DNA from: Xanthomonas arboricola pv. populi
GTDB lineage: Bacteria; Pseudomonadota; Gammaproteobacteria; Xanthomonadales; Xanthomonadaceae
DNA: 64,000 nt
NCBI RefSeq assembly: GCF_002939945.1
Contig: NZ_MDEB01000007.1
Span: 186,001-250,000, forward strand
Reading direction: 5' to 3'
In this document: one piece after another, positions 18,889 to 27,324 of the stretch
Layout: each line of letters begins with the position of its first letter
How positions within the stretch are numbered: position 1 is the first letter of the stretch
Made by a program: the position numbers and the translations under genes
Notes under the pieces: generated by a model
Database searches by the model: none
What the model was told of the DNA's origin: nothing
What the model saw: only the letters and a program-made list of their open reading frames with translations

Positions 18889-19638
18889 ATGGCGAAAGCT
18901 GCTCCACGGGCGCCCCTGTCGGGCCCGGCGTTCATTCGCCTGCTCGCTCGCCTCACCGATGCCCACGTTGCCCAGTCCAACCATGCGCTCGCCGACCGGC
19001 TCAGCCAATGGATCGACTGGACGCGTGCGGTCGCCGTGTCCAAGGCGCTGGATGGCAAGCTGCCGGAGATCGAACCGCTGCCCGAGACGCGCCGCCTCGA
19101 CGTCGAGGCCTGTGCACGCGTGCGTACCGGCTTGGCGACCAGCAGCGTGGTCGATCTGGATGCCGTGCTCGCGCGCGTACGTCGCGATGCCCGCAACGCC
19201 GCCGCTGCCGACAGCGACGCAGCGACAGCGGCGCCTGTGCTCGACTATGCCCCATTCCGCCAGCACTACCTGGCCATGCAACGCGCGATGCGCACCGCCA
19301 CTGGCGACCTGCGTGGCCGCCTGCGCGACATGCTGGCCCTGGAGTCCGGGCAGATGGCGCGGCTGGCCGAGGTGGATGCGGTGATGGAGCTGACCTTGAG
19401 CCCGCGCGAGCAGACCCTGCTGAATCATGTGCCGACCCTGCTCGGTGCGCATTTCGAGCGTCTGCGCGATGCCGCGCAGGCGCCAAACCCGCCACCCGAC
19501 GGCGACGCCGCGCCACGCGCGGTCTCCGACGGCTGGCTGGATGTGTTTCGCAAAGACATGCAGAGCGTGTTGCTCGCCGAACTGGATGTCCGTTTTCACC
19601 CGATCGAAGGCCTGCTTGCAGCGCTTCGTACCCGCTAA
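18889..19638 (+). CDS. DUF3348-type protein, first gene of a motor-like operon
   Basis: 249 residues from ATG 18889; an in-frame TTG at 18877 would add MTGP. A soluble protein, mainly helical: an N-terminal region (FIRLLARLTDAHVAQSNHAL), a central Ala-rich linker, and a C-terminal part with WLDVFRKDMQSVLLAELDVR. I assign it to DUF3348 from memory of the same gene order in other Xanthomonas and Burkholderia genomes. It ends 10 bp before the MotA/ZorA-like gene. It probably acts as a cytoplasmic partner of that membrane complex; no biochemical role is known to me. Confidence 0.75.
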   Translation: MAKAAPRAPLSGPAFIRLLARLTDAHVAQSNHALADRLSQWIDWTRAVAVSKALDGKLPEIEPLPETRRLDVEACARVRTGLATSSVVDLDAVLARVRRDARNAAAADSDAATAAPVLDYAPFRQHYLAMQRAMRTATGDLRGRLRDMLALESGQMARLAEVDAVMELTLSPREQTLLNHVPTLLGAHFERLRDAAQAPNPPPDGDAAPRAVSDGWLDVFRKDMQSVLLAELDVRFHPIEGLLAALRTR

Positions 19639-19648
19639 CTGGGACCTC

Positions 19649-22321
19649 ATGTTCAGAACTCTCGTTCACCTGTGTGTGTTTGTCGTCGGCCTGTTGGCGG
19701 TTTGCTGGGTCGGCATCGGTTATCTGGGCTCCAATCCGCTGGGCGCCTGTGTCGCAGCGGTGATCGGTGCCTGCTATGTGGCCGGCGCGCTGGAGCTGTA
19801 TCGCTATCGCCAGGCCAGCGCCACGCTGGACGATGCCGTTGCCGCGCTGACCACCGCACCAACGGCATTGGGCGAATGGCTGGAGCGCCTGCACCCGAGC
19901 CTGCGCAACGCGGTGCGCCTGCGCATCAAGGGCGAGCGCGTGGCGTTGCCGGCACCGGTGCTGACACCGTACCTGGTTGGCCTGCTGGTGTTGCTGGGCA
20001 TGCTCGGCACCCTGCTCGGCATGATGGCCACGCTCAAAGGCACCGGCTTCGCATTGCAGAGCGCCACCGACCTGCAGGCCATTCGCGGCTCGCTGGCCGC
20101 ACCGGTGGAAGGCCTGGCGTTTGCGTTCGGCACCTCGATCGCCGGCGTTGCGAGCTCCGCAATGCTGGGGCTGTTGTCGGCGCTGTGCCGGCGCGAACGG
20201 CTGCAGGCAGTGCAGCGGCTGGATCTGAAGATCGCCTCCGAGCTGCATCCGCATTCGGACGCGCACCAGCGTGGCGAAGTGTTCAAGTTGCAGCAGCAGC
20301 AAAGCGCACTGATGCCGACGCTGATCGATCGCCTGCAGACGCTGATGAGCGGCATCGAGCAGCAGAGCATCGCCGCCGATGAACGCCTGGCCGCGCAGCA
20401 GGCCGAGTTCCACGCCAGCAGCGAAGCGGCCTACGCGCGCCTGGCCACGTCGATGGAGCATTCGCTGCAGGCCGGCGTGGCAGAAAGCGCACGCGCGGTG
20501 GGCGCGGCCTTGCAGCCGGCGATGGAAGCGACCATGACCAGCATCGCGCGCGACACCGCCGCCCTGCACGAGCGACTCACCCACGCCGTGCAGCAGCAAC
20601 TGGACGGCATCACCAGCGGCTTCCAGCACAGCGCCAGTGCCGCAGCCGCGCACTGGACCACCGCGCTCGCCGCGCAGGAGCGCGCGCAGCAAGCGCTCGA
20701 CACGCAGCTGCAAAACACGCTGGAGCAGCTCGCACAACAGGCCGCTGCGGTGCAGGACGGCGTCGGCAGCGCCGTGCAGCAGCAACTGCACGCGCTCAAC
20801 GACGGCTTCCAGCACAGTGCGCAGACCGCCGCCGAGCACTGGCAGGCCGTGTTGGCCGCGCAGGAAGGTGCGCAGCATGCGCTGACCGAGCAGCTGCAGG
20901 CCACGTTGGCGCAGATCGATCAGCGCAGTATCGCGGTGCGCGATGGCGTGACCCACGCGGTGCAGCAGCAGTTGAACGCGCTCAATGACGGGTTTGACCG
21001 CAGCAACGCCGCCACTGCCGATCACTGGGCAGCGGTGCTCGCCGAGCAGCAGCGCGCAAGCGCAGCGGCGACCGCGCAGTTGCACGCCACGCTCGACCAG
21101 CTCGCCCAGCAGACCACCGCGCTGCAGGACGGCGTGCACCAGGCCGTGCAGCAACAACTCGATGGCCTGAGCAGCGGCTTCGAAACCAGCACCGCGGCTA
21201 CAGCCGCCACCTGGACCGCGGCAGTAGCCGAACAGCAACGCGCAAATCAGGCGCTGACGCAGGAATTGCAGAGCACGCTCACACAGTTCGCCAGCACCTT
21301 CGATGCACGCGCCAGCGCCCTGGTCGATGCGGTGTCCAGGCGCATGGATCAATCCAGCAGCGAGACGGCCAGCGCCTGGAACGCCGCGCTGGCGCAGCAA
21401 CAGGATGCCAGCGCCGCCTTGGCGACCCAGCACCAGAACACACTGGCGGCCGCCACCGCCAGCTTCGACACGCATGCCGCCGCCTTGGTCGGCACGCTGC
21501 AGCAATCGCACACCGACCTGCAGGCCGCGCTGGAAGCGCGCGATTCCCAGCGCCTGGCGCTGTGGAGCGAGCGCTTCACCGCGATGAGTGCGGAGCTGAG
21601 CACGCAGTGGGAACGCACCGGCGAGCGCGTCACCCAGCAACAGCAGGCGATCTGCGACACCCTGGCCAGCACCGCCAGCGAGCTGTCCACGCAGGCGCAG
21701 GCACAGGCCAGCGCCACCATCAGCGAGGTGGCGCGCCTGATGCAGATCGCTTCCGAAGCGCCCAGGGCCGCCGCCGATGTGGTGGCCGAGCTGCGCCAGA
21801 ACCTGTCCGAAAGCATGGTGCGCGACACCGCCATGCTGGAAGAACGCAGCAAGCTGCTCGCCACCCTGGATACCTTGCTCAACGCGGTCAATCACGCCTC
21901 CACCGAACAACGCGCAGCGGTGGATGCGCTGGTCACCACCTCGGCGGACCTGTTGCAGCGCGTGGGCACCCAGCTCACCGAGCAGATCGGCAGCGAGACC
22001 GGCAAGCTCGGCGCGGTGGCCGCGCATGTCAGCGGCAGCGCGGTGGAAGTGGCCAGCCTGGGCGAAGCGTTCGGCGTGGCGGTGCAGCTGTTCAGCGGTT
22101 CCACCAGCGAGCTCAACGAACGCCTGCAGTACGTCGCCACCGCACTGGACGCCTCGCTCGCCCGCAGCGACGACCAACTGGCGTATTACGTGGCGCAGGC
22201 GCGCGAGGTGGTCGACCTCAGCATGCTGTCGCAGAAGCAGATCATCGAAGAGCTGCGTCAGCTCGATCGCGGCCGCAACGATGCCGGTGAGGCCGCTGCC
22301 GACGAGGCCAGCGCGGCATGA
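19649..22321 (+). CDS. MotA/ExbB/ZorA-like membrane protein with long repeat tail (DUF802 type)
   Basis: 890 residues. Four membrane helices (about 5-26, 31-50, 106-129 and 155-180) form a MotA/TolQ/ExbB-like unit: the third carries GLLVLLGMLGTLLGMMATL and the fourth GLAFAFGTSIAGVASSAMLG, with the Gly/Ser/Ala-rich small-residue packing of proton-channel stators. After residue 190 comes about 700 residues of predicted coiled coil with four 62-residue direct repeats (314-561), each beginning V-Q-Q-Q-L. This is the layout of ZorA: a stator-like pentamer with a long cytoplasmic tail. The next gene encodes the matching MotB/ZorB-like partner and overlaps by 4 bp. ATG 19649 is chosen because upstream in-frame sequence lies inside the preceding gene. 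Confidence 0.85.
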   Translation: MFRTLVHLCVFVVGLLAVCWVGIGYLGSNPLGACVAAVIGACYVAGALELYRYRQASATLDDAVAALTTAPTALGEWLERLHPSLRNAVRLRIKGERVALPAPVLTPYLVGLLVLLGMLGTLLGMMATLKGTGFALQSATDLQAIRGSLAAPVEGLAFAFGTSIAGVASSAMLGLLSALCRRERLQAVQRLDLKIASELHPHSDAHQRGEVFKLQQQQSALMPTLIDRLQTLMSGIEQQSIAADERLAAQQAEFHASSEAAYARLATSMEHSLQAGVAESARAVGAALQPAMEATMTSIARDTAALHERLTHAVQQQLDGITSGFQHSASAAAAHWTTALAAQERAQQALDTQLQNTLEQLAQQAAAVQDGVGSAVQQQLHALNDGFQHSAQTAAEHWQAVLAAQEGAQHALTEQLQATLAQIDQRSIAVRDGVTHAVQQQLNALNDGFDRSNAATADHWAAVLAEQQRASAAATAQLHATLDQLAQQTTALQDGVHQAVQQQLDGLSSGFETSTAATAATWTAAVAEQQRANQALTQELQSTLTQFASTFDARASALVDAVSRRMDQSSSETASAWNAALAQQQDASAALATQHQNTLAAATASFDTHAAALVGTLQQSHTDLQAALEARDSQRLALWSERFTAMSAELSTQWERTGERVTQQQQAICDTLASTASELSTQAQAQASATISEVARLMQIASEAPRAAADVVAELRQNLSESMVRDTAMLEERSKLLATLDTLLNAVNHASTEQRAAVDALVTTSADLLQRVGTQLTEQIGSETGKLGAVAAHVSGSAVEVASLGEAFGVAVQLFSGSTSELNERLQYVATALDASLARSDDQLAYYVAQAREVVDLSMLSQKQIIEELRQLDRGRNDAGEAAADEASAA
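20588..21331 (+). repeat. Four in-frame 186-bp tandem repeats coding for 62-residue units
   Basis: Units start at 20588, 20774, 20960 and 21146, each opening with GTG CAG CAG CA and encoding V-Q-Q-Q-L. Conserved positions include the GF near residues 11-12, W near 23 and A-x-Q-L-x-T-L near 38-45. A fifth, weaker unit starts at 21332. The units are diverged in sequence but exactly equal in length. Confidence 0.9.
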
Positions 22322-22992
22322 GCGACGAGATCGACATCGACGGCGACTCGGGCACACCGATCTGGGCCGCCTTCGGCGACCTGATGTCGGTGCTGCTGGG
22401 GACGTTCGTGCTGATCCTGGTCGGGGTGATCGGCGTGCAGCTGCAGCTGTCCAGCCGCCTGGATGAAGAGGTCAGGCAGCGCCAGGCCGAAGCGCAGCGC
22501 CGCAAGACGCTGGAGCAGGCGCTCGCCGCGCCCCTGGCCGCCGGCCGCGTGACCCTGGTCGATGGCCGCATCGGCATCCGCGGCAATGTGCTGTTCGCCT
22601 TCAATTCCGATCAGTTGCAGCCGGAAGGCCGTGAGGTGCTGAAGACACTGGCCGCGCCGTTGACCGACTACCTGGCCGCGCGCGAGGAGATCCTGATGGT
22701 CAGCGGCTTTACCGACGACCGCCCGGTGCTGGGCGGCAACCGTCGCTACGCCGACAACTGGGAACTCTCCGCGCAACGCGCACTCACGGTGACGCGTGCA
22801 TTGATCGCCGAAGGCGTGCCGGCCGCGTCGGTGTTCGCCGCGGCCTTCGGCTCGCAGCAGCCGGTGGATTCCAATGCGGACGAAACACGCCGCGCCAGGA
22901 ACCGCCGCGTGGAGATCGCGCCGATCGCGCGCCCTTCCACGTCGCGTGCGTCCTCTGCCGCCAAGCCCACAGCGGCCGCAGGCACGCGATGA
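22318..22992 (+). CDS. MotB/ZorB-like OmpA-domain stator partner
   Basis: 224 residues. A short cytoplasmic N-terminus leads into one membrane helix (about 16-42, WAAFGDLMSVLLGTFVLILV) with Asp21 near its cytoplasmic end. That is the position of the proton-binding Asp of MotB and ZorB. A linker is followed by an OmpA/MotB peptidoglycan-binding domain: VLFAFNSDQLQPEGREVL, then SGFTDDRPV, NWELSAQRALTVTRAL and the Arg pair in RRARNRRVEIAP. The start overlaps the previous stop (ATGA), as does the next gene, so the complex is made in a coupled way. It should anchor the complex to the cell wall and complete the ion channel. Confidence 0.88.
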   Translation: MSDEIDIDGDSGTPIWAAFGDLMSVLLGTFVLILVGVIGVQLQLSSRLDEEVRQRQAEAQRRKTLEQALAAPLAAGRVTLVDGRIGIRGNVLFAFNSDQLQPEGREVLKTLAAPLTDYLAAREEILMVSGFTDDRPVLGGNRRYADNWELSAQRALTVTRALIAEGVPAASVFAAAFGSQQPVDSNADETRRARNRRVEIAPIARPSTSRASSAAKPTAAAGTR

Positions 22993-23639
22993 GCACGCAG
23001 GCGACATCCGCGCATGCGCGCCTGCAGCGCTGGCGCAACCAGGGTGCCGACCAGCTGGATCCGGTGCGTTTCCACCTGATGGAAACGCTGGCCGCGCGTG
23101 CCGGCACCCAGGCCGATGCAGTGCGCCAGGTGCTGGAAGAAAAGCTGGGCACGCTGGTCGATGCGTATGCGGCAACGGTGAAGCAGGCGGCGCGCCGTCG
23201 TGTCTCCTGCGATGACGCACAGCCGTCGCAACGCAGCGCGCTGGGCGCACTGGCCGACCGGATGTCAGGCCATGCCGCATTGATGGAAGTGGACAGCAGA
23301 AAGACCGCCACTGCCGACGCCACGTCGTTTCCCGAGCTGCCGGCGCTGGAGGATTTCCGTCGCACCTGGACCACGGTGCGCACCGCCAGCCAGGTGCGGC
23401 AGTCGCTGCAGGACGCCCCCAAGGACGCCGGCCCGCTCAATTCCAGCGTGCTGGTGCATCGCTGCATCAGCCTGATGCGCGAGTGCTCACCGGGCTATCT
23501 GCAGCACTTCCTCGGCTATGTCGATGCGCTGTCGTGGCTGGAACAGCTGCACAACGGTGGCGCGTTGGCCAGCGAGGATGCCGCACCGGTGGCGCCTGGC
23601 AAGAAGCGCAGCAAGCGTCCGTCCACGCGGCGCAGCTAG
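22989..23639 (+). CDS. DUF2894-type protein, last gene of the motor-like operon
   Basis: 216 residues. The ATG overlaps the previous stop by 4 bp. The first third (RLQRWRNQGADQLDPVRFHL, then LEEKLGTLVDAYAATV) and the C-terminal block (LVHRCISLMRECSPGYLQHF, LSWLEQLHNGG) match the DUF2894 pattern as I remember it, and a Lys/Arg-rich tail follows. It is soluble, with no signal peptide. Co-translation with the channel proteins implies a role in the same complex, perhaps as an effector or assembly factor. Confidence 0.78.
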   Translation: MSTQATSAHARLQRWRNQGADQLDPVRFHLMETLAARAGTQADAVRQVLEEKLGTLVDAYAATVKQAARRRVSCDDAQPSQRSALGALADRMSGHAALMEVDSRKTATADATSFPELPALEDFRRTWTTVRTASQVRQSLQDAPKDAGPLNSSVLVHRCISLMRECSPGYLQHFLGYVDALSWLEQLHNGGALASEDAAPVAPGKKRSKRPSTRRS

Positions 23640-24220
23640 GTTATCGGGCTCTTGTGCATGACATTCAGCCGATAGGCCAGGTTGTCGCGCAGCGAGCCGG
23701 TGCTGTCGACCGCAGCGCGATAACTGTCGAAGCGCCCTGCCGACAGATCCACGCTGTGCTGCGGCTGAAACAAGGGCTGCTTGGTAACGATATTGACCGC
23801 CCCGCCCCGCCCGGCTCGCCGCGTCCGTACAACGCCCAGGCCGGGCCCTTGATCATCTCGATGCTCTGCGTGTTGGCCGCATCGCGCAGGCCGTAGCCGC
23901 GGCTGGCGTTGAAGCCGTTGACCATGTAGTCCGAGCCGAAATTCGGGTCGCCGGTGAAGCCGCGCCTCGAGTCGCTGTCCCACAGACCGCCCAGGTTGCT
24001 GGCCTTGGTGATGCCGCTGGCCATCTCCAGCGCACCAGCCGGATCGGTGACGCCGGCATCCTTCGAGCAGGGTCTGATCCAGCACGCGCGCACTGATCGG
24101 CAGATCGCGCAGCGGCGCATCGGTTGGTGGCGCAGGCAAGGGGCCGACACCCGCGCAACTCAACACGCTGCGCAAGGGCAGCGTGTGCGGCAGAAGGCGG
24201 CGCGGCGTGCACACGGACAT
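23636..24220 (-). pseudogene. Broken TonB-dependent siderophore receptor (plug region only)
   Basis: Pieces of the plug domain are readable in two frames: an N-terminal part with DLPISARVLDQTLLEGC, then in another frame GFTGDPNFGSDYMVNGFNA and IEMIKGPAWALYGRGEPGG, then back in the first frame VNIVTKQPLFQPQHSVDL and LAYRLNVMHKS before a stop. At least two frameshifts and loss of the whole beta-barrel (about 500 residues) make it nonfunctional. The order matches FecA/FhuE-type receptors. It ends exactly against the DUF2894 gene, suggesting a deletion endpoint there. Confidence 0.8.
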
Positions 24221-24466
24221 CGGGCAGAACTCATGACGCGATAATGTGCGAAACGCATCACACCTCCACCGAAAAAAATGGGCCGAGCGCACGTTCCTAA
24301 CGCGTGCGTCACCACCAAGAAACATTTGCATGCGATAGCTGTCCCGCTCGCTGAACACCGAGCCAACTGTCCCCCTTCCAGCGCGCGTTCCGCTGAGCGT
24401 CGATCTGCTCACCAGCAGCCGGCGGTGGCTTCGTGCGTCCGATTGATTTCCAGGAGATTCACTCCC

Positions 24467-25204
24467 ATGCGCTTCCGGACTTTCTTTGCCGTTGTTCTTC
24501 TCACCGCTTTCAGTGCCATAGCCCAAGCCCAGGTCGTCACGCTCAACAAGGGCGGTTACACGCTGAGCTACGACTGCACCAACCACACCGCGCTGCGCTA
24601 CGAATACGTCCTGCAGGCCGATACCGGCTCGGCCGCGCGCCCGTCCAGCTTCAATCTGGACACCGAACTGCCCAGCGGCTGCGCAGGTCAGACCTCCACC
24701 AATTCCTATGCCAGCGTGCGCTCCGGCTACGATCGCGGCCACCTGGTGACGTCCAACCACATGGATTACAACGCGACCTACATCCGTCGCGCCAACCTGA
24801 TGTCCAACATCGTTCCGCAGGTGGCCAGCTTCAACCAAGGCATCTGGGTGCGTGCCGAAAACGTGGCCGAGTGTTACCGCGATATCGCCAGCGTGCAGGT
24901 CTACGGCGGTGTGATCTACAGCGACACCAGCAACGATTACTTTCTGAGCAGCCACGGCATCCGCACCCCGGATTTCTTCTGGAAGACGATCATCACCGCC
25001 AACCCCGGCGGCGGCACCCGTGCGATCAGCTGGCTGATTCCCAACAGCGCCAGCCTCGGCTCGCTGGACAGCTACATCGTCAGCATCGACGAACTGGAAG
25101 ACCTCTACGGTGCCAGCACCATCGGCATCACCGCACCGGCCGCCGTCAAGGCCATGCTACCCGCCACCACCTGGCCGCAGCCGAGCGATTGCGACCTGGG
25201 CTGA
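24467..25204 (+). CDS. Secreted DNA/RNA non-specific endonuclease
   Basis: 245 residues with a classical signal peptide (FFAVVLLTAFSAIAQAQ, cleavage near residue 22). The catalytic motif YDRGHLVTSNHMDY carries the D-R-G-H active site of the NUC1/NucA beta-beta-alpha metal family, and a downstream Asn-rich helix segment (ANLMSNIVPQVASFNQGIW) supplies the metal-binding Asn and the conserved Q/N. It would degrade extracellular or periplasmic DNA and RNA. Two Cys pairs probably form disulfides. ATG 24467 is chosen because CAGGAG and the signal peptide follow it. Confidence 0.88.
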   Translation: MRFRTFFAVVLLTAFSAIAQAQVVTLNKGGYTLSYDCTNHTALRYEYVLQADTGSAARPSSFNLDTELPSGCAGQTSTNSYASVRSGYDRGHLVTSNHMDYNATYIRRANLMSNIVPQVASFNQGIWVRAENVAECYRDIASVQVYGGVIYSDTSNDYFLSSHGIRTPDFFWKTIITANPGGGTRAISWLIPNSASLGSLDSYIVSIDELEDLYGASTIGITAPAAVKAMLPATTWPQPSDCDLG

Positions 25205-25240
25205 GAGTGGCCGCCCACTCCTTTTAGCCACGTTGATTGA

Positions 25241-25382
25241 GAGCGGCTGACAAAACGTCGCGGGCGGTCGTCAGGTGGGTGCGAACGACGCGCTCAAAAC
25301 CGACATGTACGAGTGGTACATGCCGATGCCGAGCACCGACCGCGCCCGCCTGGCGGCCACGCAGCAGGTTTGTTAGCCGCTC
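25241..25382. repeat. Dispersed ~142-bp palindromic-ended repeat, copy 1
   Basis: The ends are inverted repeats (left GAGCGGCTGACAAAAC, right GTTTGTTAGCCGCTC). Two further copies lie at 31077-31195 and 39970-40112. It has no coding capacity of note and resembles a MITE or a small mobile palindromic repeat. Confidence 0.75.
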
Positions 25383-25410
25383 TACATCGCCGGGCGTTTG
25401 ATCCAGCAGA

Positions 25411-25435
25411 CAAGGCCCGGGATTCCCGGGCCTTG
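25411..25435 (-). terminator. Terminator-like hairpin below the 115-aa gene
   Basis: A perfect 12-bp stem around a 1-base centre lies about 40 bp after the stop of the leftward gene at 25475. Confidence 0.6.
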
Positions 25436-25474
25436 TCGTTGCAAACGGCAAGCGTCGCACGCTGTAGCGAGTCC

Positions 25475-25822
25475 TCAGGTATCGGGCGTAGCAAGCGACG
25501 CAAACCAGTTGGCGTAAGGCGTGTTCTTGACCAGATGCCGATTGAAGTCTTTTGCGCCATCGCTCCACCACACCGGGCCGCGCTCTCCCAAGGCCGTCTT
25601 GGCACGATCGACCGCTGCACGCGCCGCGGCCAGCCGCCCGACATCGTCGTCGCGCTTGGCCGCCTTGACCGCGCGTCGCGCGTCCATCAACGCGCTGACC
25701 AGCCCGGCACGGACGTGCTCGTGCAGATGCGGGTTGGCGGTGCGCCAGAGCCGGCCACGCACGATCAGATAACGGCCATCGGGCGTGATGACGGGCGCGG
25801 CAGCGGCGGCCGTCATTGCCAT
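25475..25822 (-). CDS. Conserved small protein of unknown function (115 aa)
   Basis: 115 residues (ATG at 25822; a second ATG at 25815 is equally possible). The core TPDGRYLIVRGRLWRTANP, the helix RAVKAAKRDDDVGRLAAARA and the closing KTALGERGPVWWSDGAKDFN form a pattern I have seen in many proteobacterial hypothetical proteins. The function is unknown. It is probably in one transcript with the DUF1653 gene located 48 bp upstream. Confidence 0.7.
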   Translation of the reverse strand: MAMTAAAAAPVITPDGRYLIVRGRLWRTANPHLHEHVRAGLVSALMDARRAVKAAKRDDDVGRLAAARAAVDRAKTALGERGPVWWSDGAKDFNRHLVKNTPYANWFASLATPDT

Positions 25823-25870
25823 CGCGCCGGCTGCCGGTAAGCACGTAGCGTCGGACAGACCAGGACGCGC

Positions 25871-26104
25871 CTACGCGACCCGCGCGAAGCGGGGACGGGC
25901 AATGCCCTCCACCTCGACCTGCGCGACGAACATCGCATACGGTCGCACCCATAGACCGATGTCGCTGTCCAACGGACGATAGAGCACCAGCGGGGCCAGC
26001 GTTTCGCTGCACCGCACGACGCCGAGCACTTCATAAAGGCCGCCCTTGAAGTGGCGGTACTGGCCCAACGCGATGCTGGGCAAGGGCGACAGGGAGGTAT
26101 CCAT
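25871..26104 (-). CDS. DUF1653-family protein
   Basis: 77 residues from ATG 26104. The DUF1653 pattern is visible: LGQYRHFKGGLYEVLGVVR, then PLVLYRPLDSD and the ending VRPYAMFVAQVEVEGI. A small beta-barrel-like protein of unknown function, found singly in many bacteria. Confidence 0.85.
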   Translation of the reverse strand: MDTSLSPLPSIALGQYRHFKGGLYEVLGVVRCSETLAPLVLYRPLDSDIGLWVRPYAMFVAQVEVEGIARPRFARVA

Positions 26105-26229
26105 GGACGTCACAGGATGGGCAAGCCTCCAGTCTAGGCAGCATGGCCGGCCGCAGCCAGCACCTGCCGCACAACCGGCGGCGTTGCCGGGCTCAACGAT
26201 GCACAGCCGCGTGCAACGCTGCGACGCGC

Positions 26230-26430
26230 TTACTGGTCTTCGTCTTCGTCGTCTTCCTCGCCCAGGTCGTCATCGTCCTCCACCGGGTCTTCGATGCCAT
26301 CGTCGTCATCGATCTCGCTGTCCTGCGCAGGCCCTTCCTGGATCGGCGCGGTGTCCCTGCCCGGCGCCTTGACGCCATTGGGCGGGGTGGGATCGTCTAC
26401 GCCGCGGTTGCCGCTTTCGTCATTGCTCAT
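26230..26430 (-). CDS. Small very acidic protein (66 aa)
   Basis: 66 residues; the second half is nearly all Asp and Glu (SEIDDDDGIEDPVEDDDD and on to the C-terminus). Disordered, with no signal peptide. Such acidic peptides occur in stress-related gene groups. Start codon ATG at 26430 behind a GGAG-like sequence (TGGAGCTGACC). Confidence 0.65.
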   Translation of the reverse strand: MSNDESGNRGVDDPTPPNGVKAPGRDTAPIQEGPAQDSEIDDDDGIEDPVEDDDDLGEEDDEDEDQ

Positions 26431-26606
26431 GGTCAGCTCCAGCAGTAAAAGACCGCACAGCCACCCTCCTCCCGCCGATGTGACGCGCACGTGTGTCCTG
26501 CACGATCGCAATGCCCCCCAGCGGCCACGCGTGCGGCGAACGAGCGCGACTGCATCCGGCCGACGCCTGTGGCCGTACTGATGGGAACGCCCATGGAGTC
26601 ACCAGC

Positions 26607-26810
26607 ATGCCGAGCCTGATCTGCGACCTGGAAGACCTGCTCGCCGCCTGGAAGGCCGAGGCCAGAACCTTCGATGCCTGCGACATGCCGGCCTCCGCGC
26701 TGGCCTTCCGCGACTGCCATCGTCGTCTGTCCGCGTTGATGGACGAACATGCACGCCACACGGCGGCACTGACGGCCGAGCTGGCTGCGCACGAGCAGCA
26801 GACTCGGTGA
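26607..26810 (+). CDS. Small helical protein (67 aa)
   Basis: 67 residues with the helix LEDLLAAWKAEARTFDACDM and a second ALAFRDCHRRLSALMDEHAR; soluble, two Cys. GGAG lies about 10 bases before the ATG. No family is recognised. It is convergent with a decayed SulP gene. Confidence 0.55.
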   Translation: MPSLICDLEDLLAAWKAEARTFDACDMPASALAFRDCHRRLSALMDEHARHTAALTAELAAHEQQTR

Positions 26811-26819
26811 CCCAGCTGC

Positions 26820-27240
26820 AGGCGCGCTCCATCGCGCCGATGGGTTCCTAGGGTTTCGATCAGCGTGCCGCTGGCCTGATTCACGCCGACCACCGCGACC
26901 CCGGCGCCGTGCGCGCGCAGCTTGAGCACCACCCGATCCAGCGCCGCCACCGCGCTGATGTCCCACAAGTGCGCGTGGGTCAGATCGATCAGCACCGTCG
27001 GCGGCGCGCCCGGAAAATCGAAGCTGGCCACGAACTGCCCGGCCGATGCAAAGAACACCTGGCCGCGCACCGCATACACGCGCACCCCGTCGTCACGCTC
27101 GCTGGCCTGCACCTGCAACATGCGCCCGACCTTGCGCGCAAAGGACAGCGCCGTCAGCACCACGATGGCGACCAGCGGCGAGGGAATCGCCGTGGTGAAC
27201 CGCGGTAGCAGATAGATGATGGGCAACGCACAGGCGGCAG
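26820..27240 (-). pseudogene. C-terminal remnant of a SulP sulfate/anion transporter (last helix plus STAS domain)
   Basis: The frame begins inside the final membrane helix (PRFTTAIPSPLVAIVVLTAL) and runs through a STAS domain: VRVYAVRGQVFFASAGQFV, then LIDLTHAHLWDISAVAALDR and VAVVGVNQASGTLIETLG. About 400 residues of transmembrane region are missing upstream, where the reading becomes unrelated. This is a typical SulP family member reduced to its regulatory end. An intact ClC gene follows immediately upstream on the same strand. Confidence 0.7.
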
Positions 27241-27324
27241 GTGCCGGAGACGCCGTCTGCACGCAGTGGCCGTGCCGGGCCACCACGTGCCCTGTCGCTT
27301 CAGCCGCTACTGGCAGCACGTCGC

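Noticed and set aside
20588-21331. Direct repeats as a possible CRISPR array
   Set aside because: The repeats are 186 bp, in frame, without short identical repeats and unique spacers, and lie inside a gene.
19001-22357. Very long leftward open frame opposite the motor genes
   Set aside because: A mirror frame of the Gln/Ala-rich repeat region, with no family motifs and no plausible ribosome site; the rightward frames carry clear membrane helices and OmpA motifs.
18889-23639. A complete known Zorya defence system
   Set aside because: Only ZorA- and ZorB-like genes are present; no helicase, nuclease or other described Zorya effector is adjacent, so it is reported as a related but distinct cassette.
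24467-25204. Nuclease as the effector of the adjacent motor operon
   Set aside because: It has a clear Sec signal peptide and is separated by a decayed receptor gene, so it acts outside the cytoplasm and has its own promoter.
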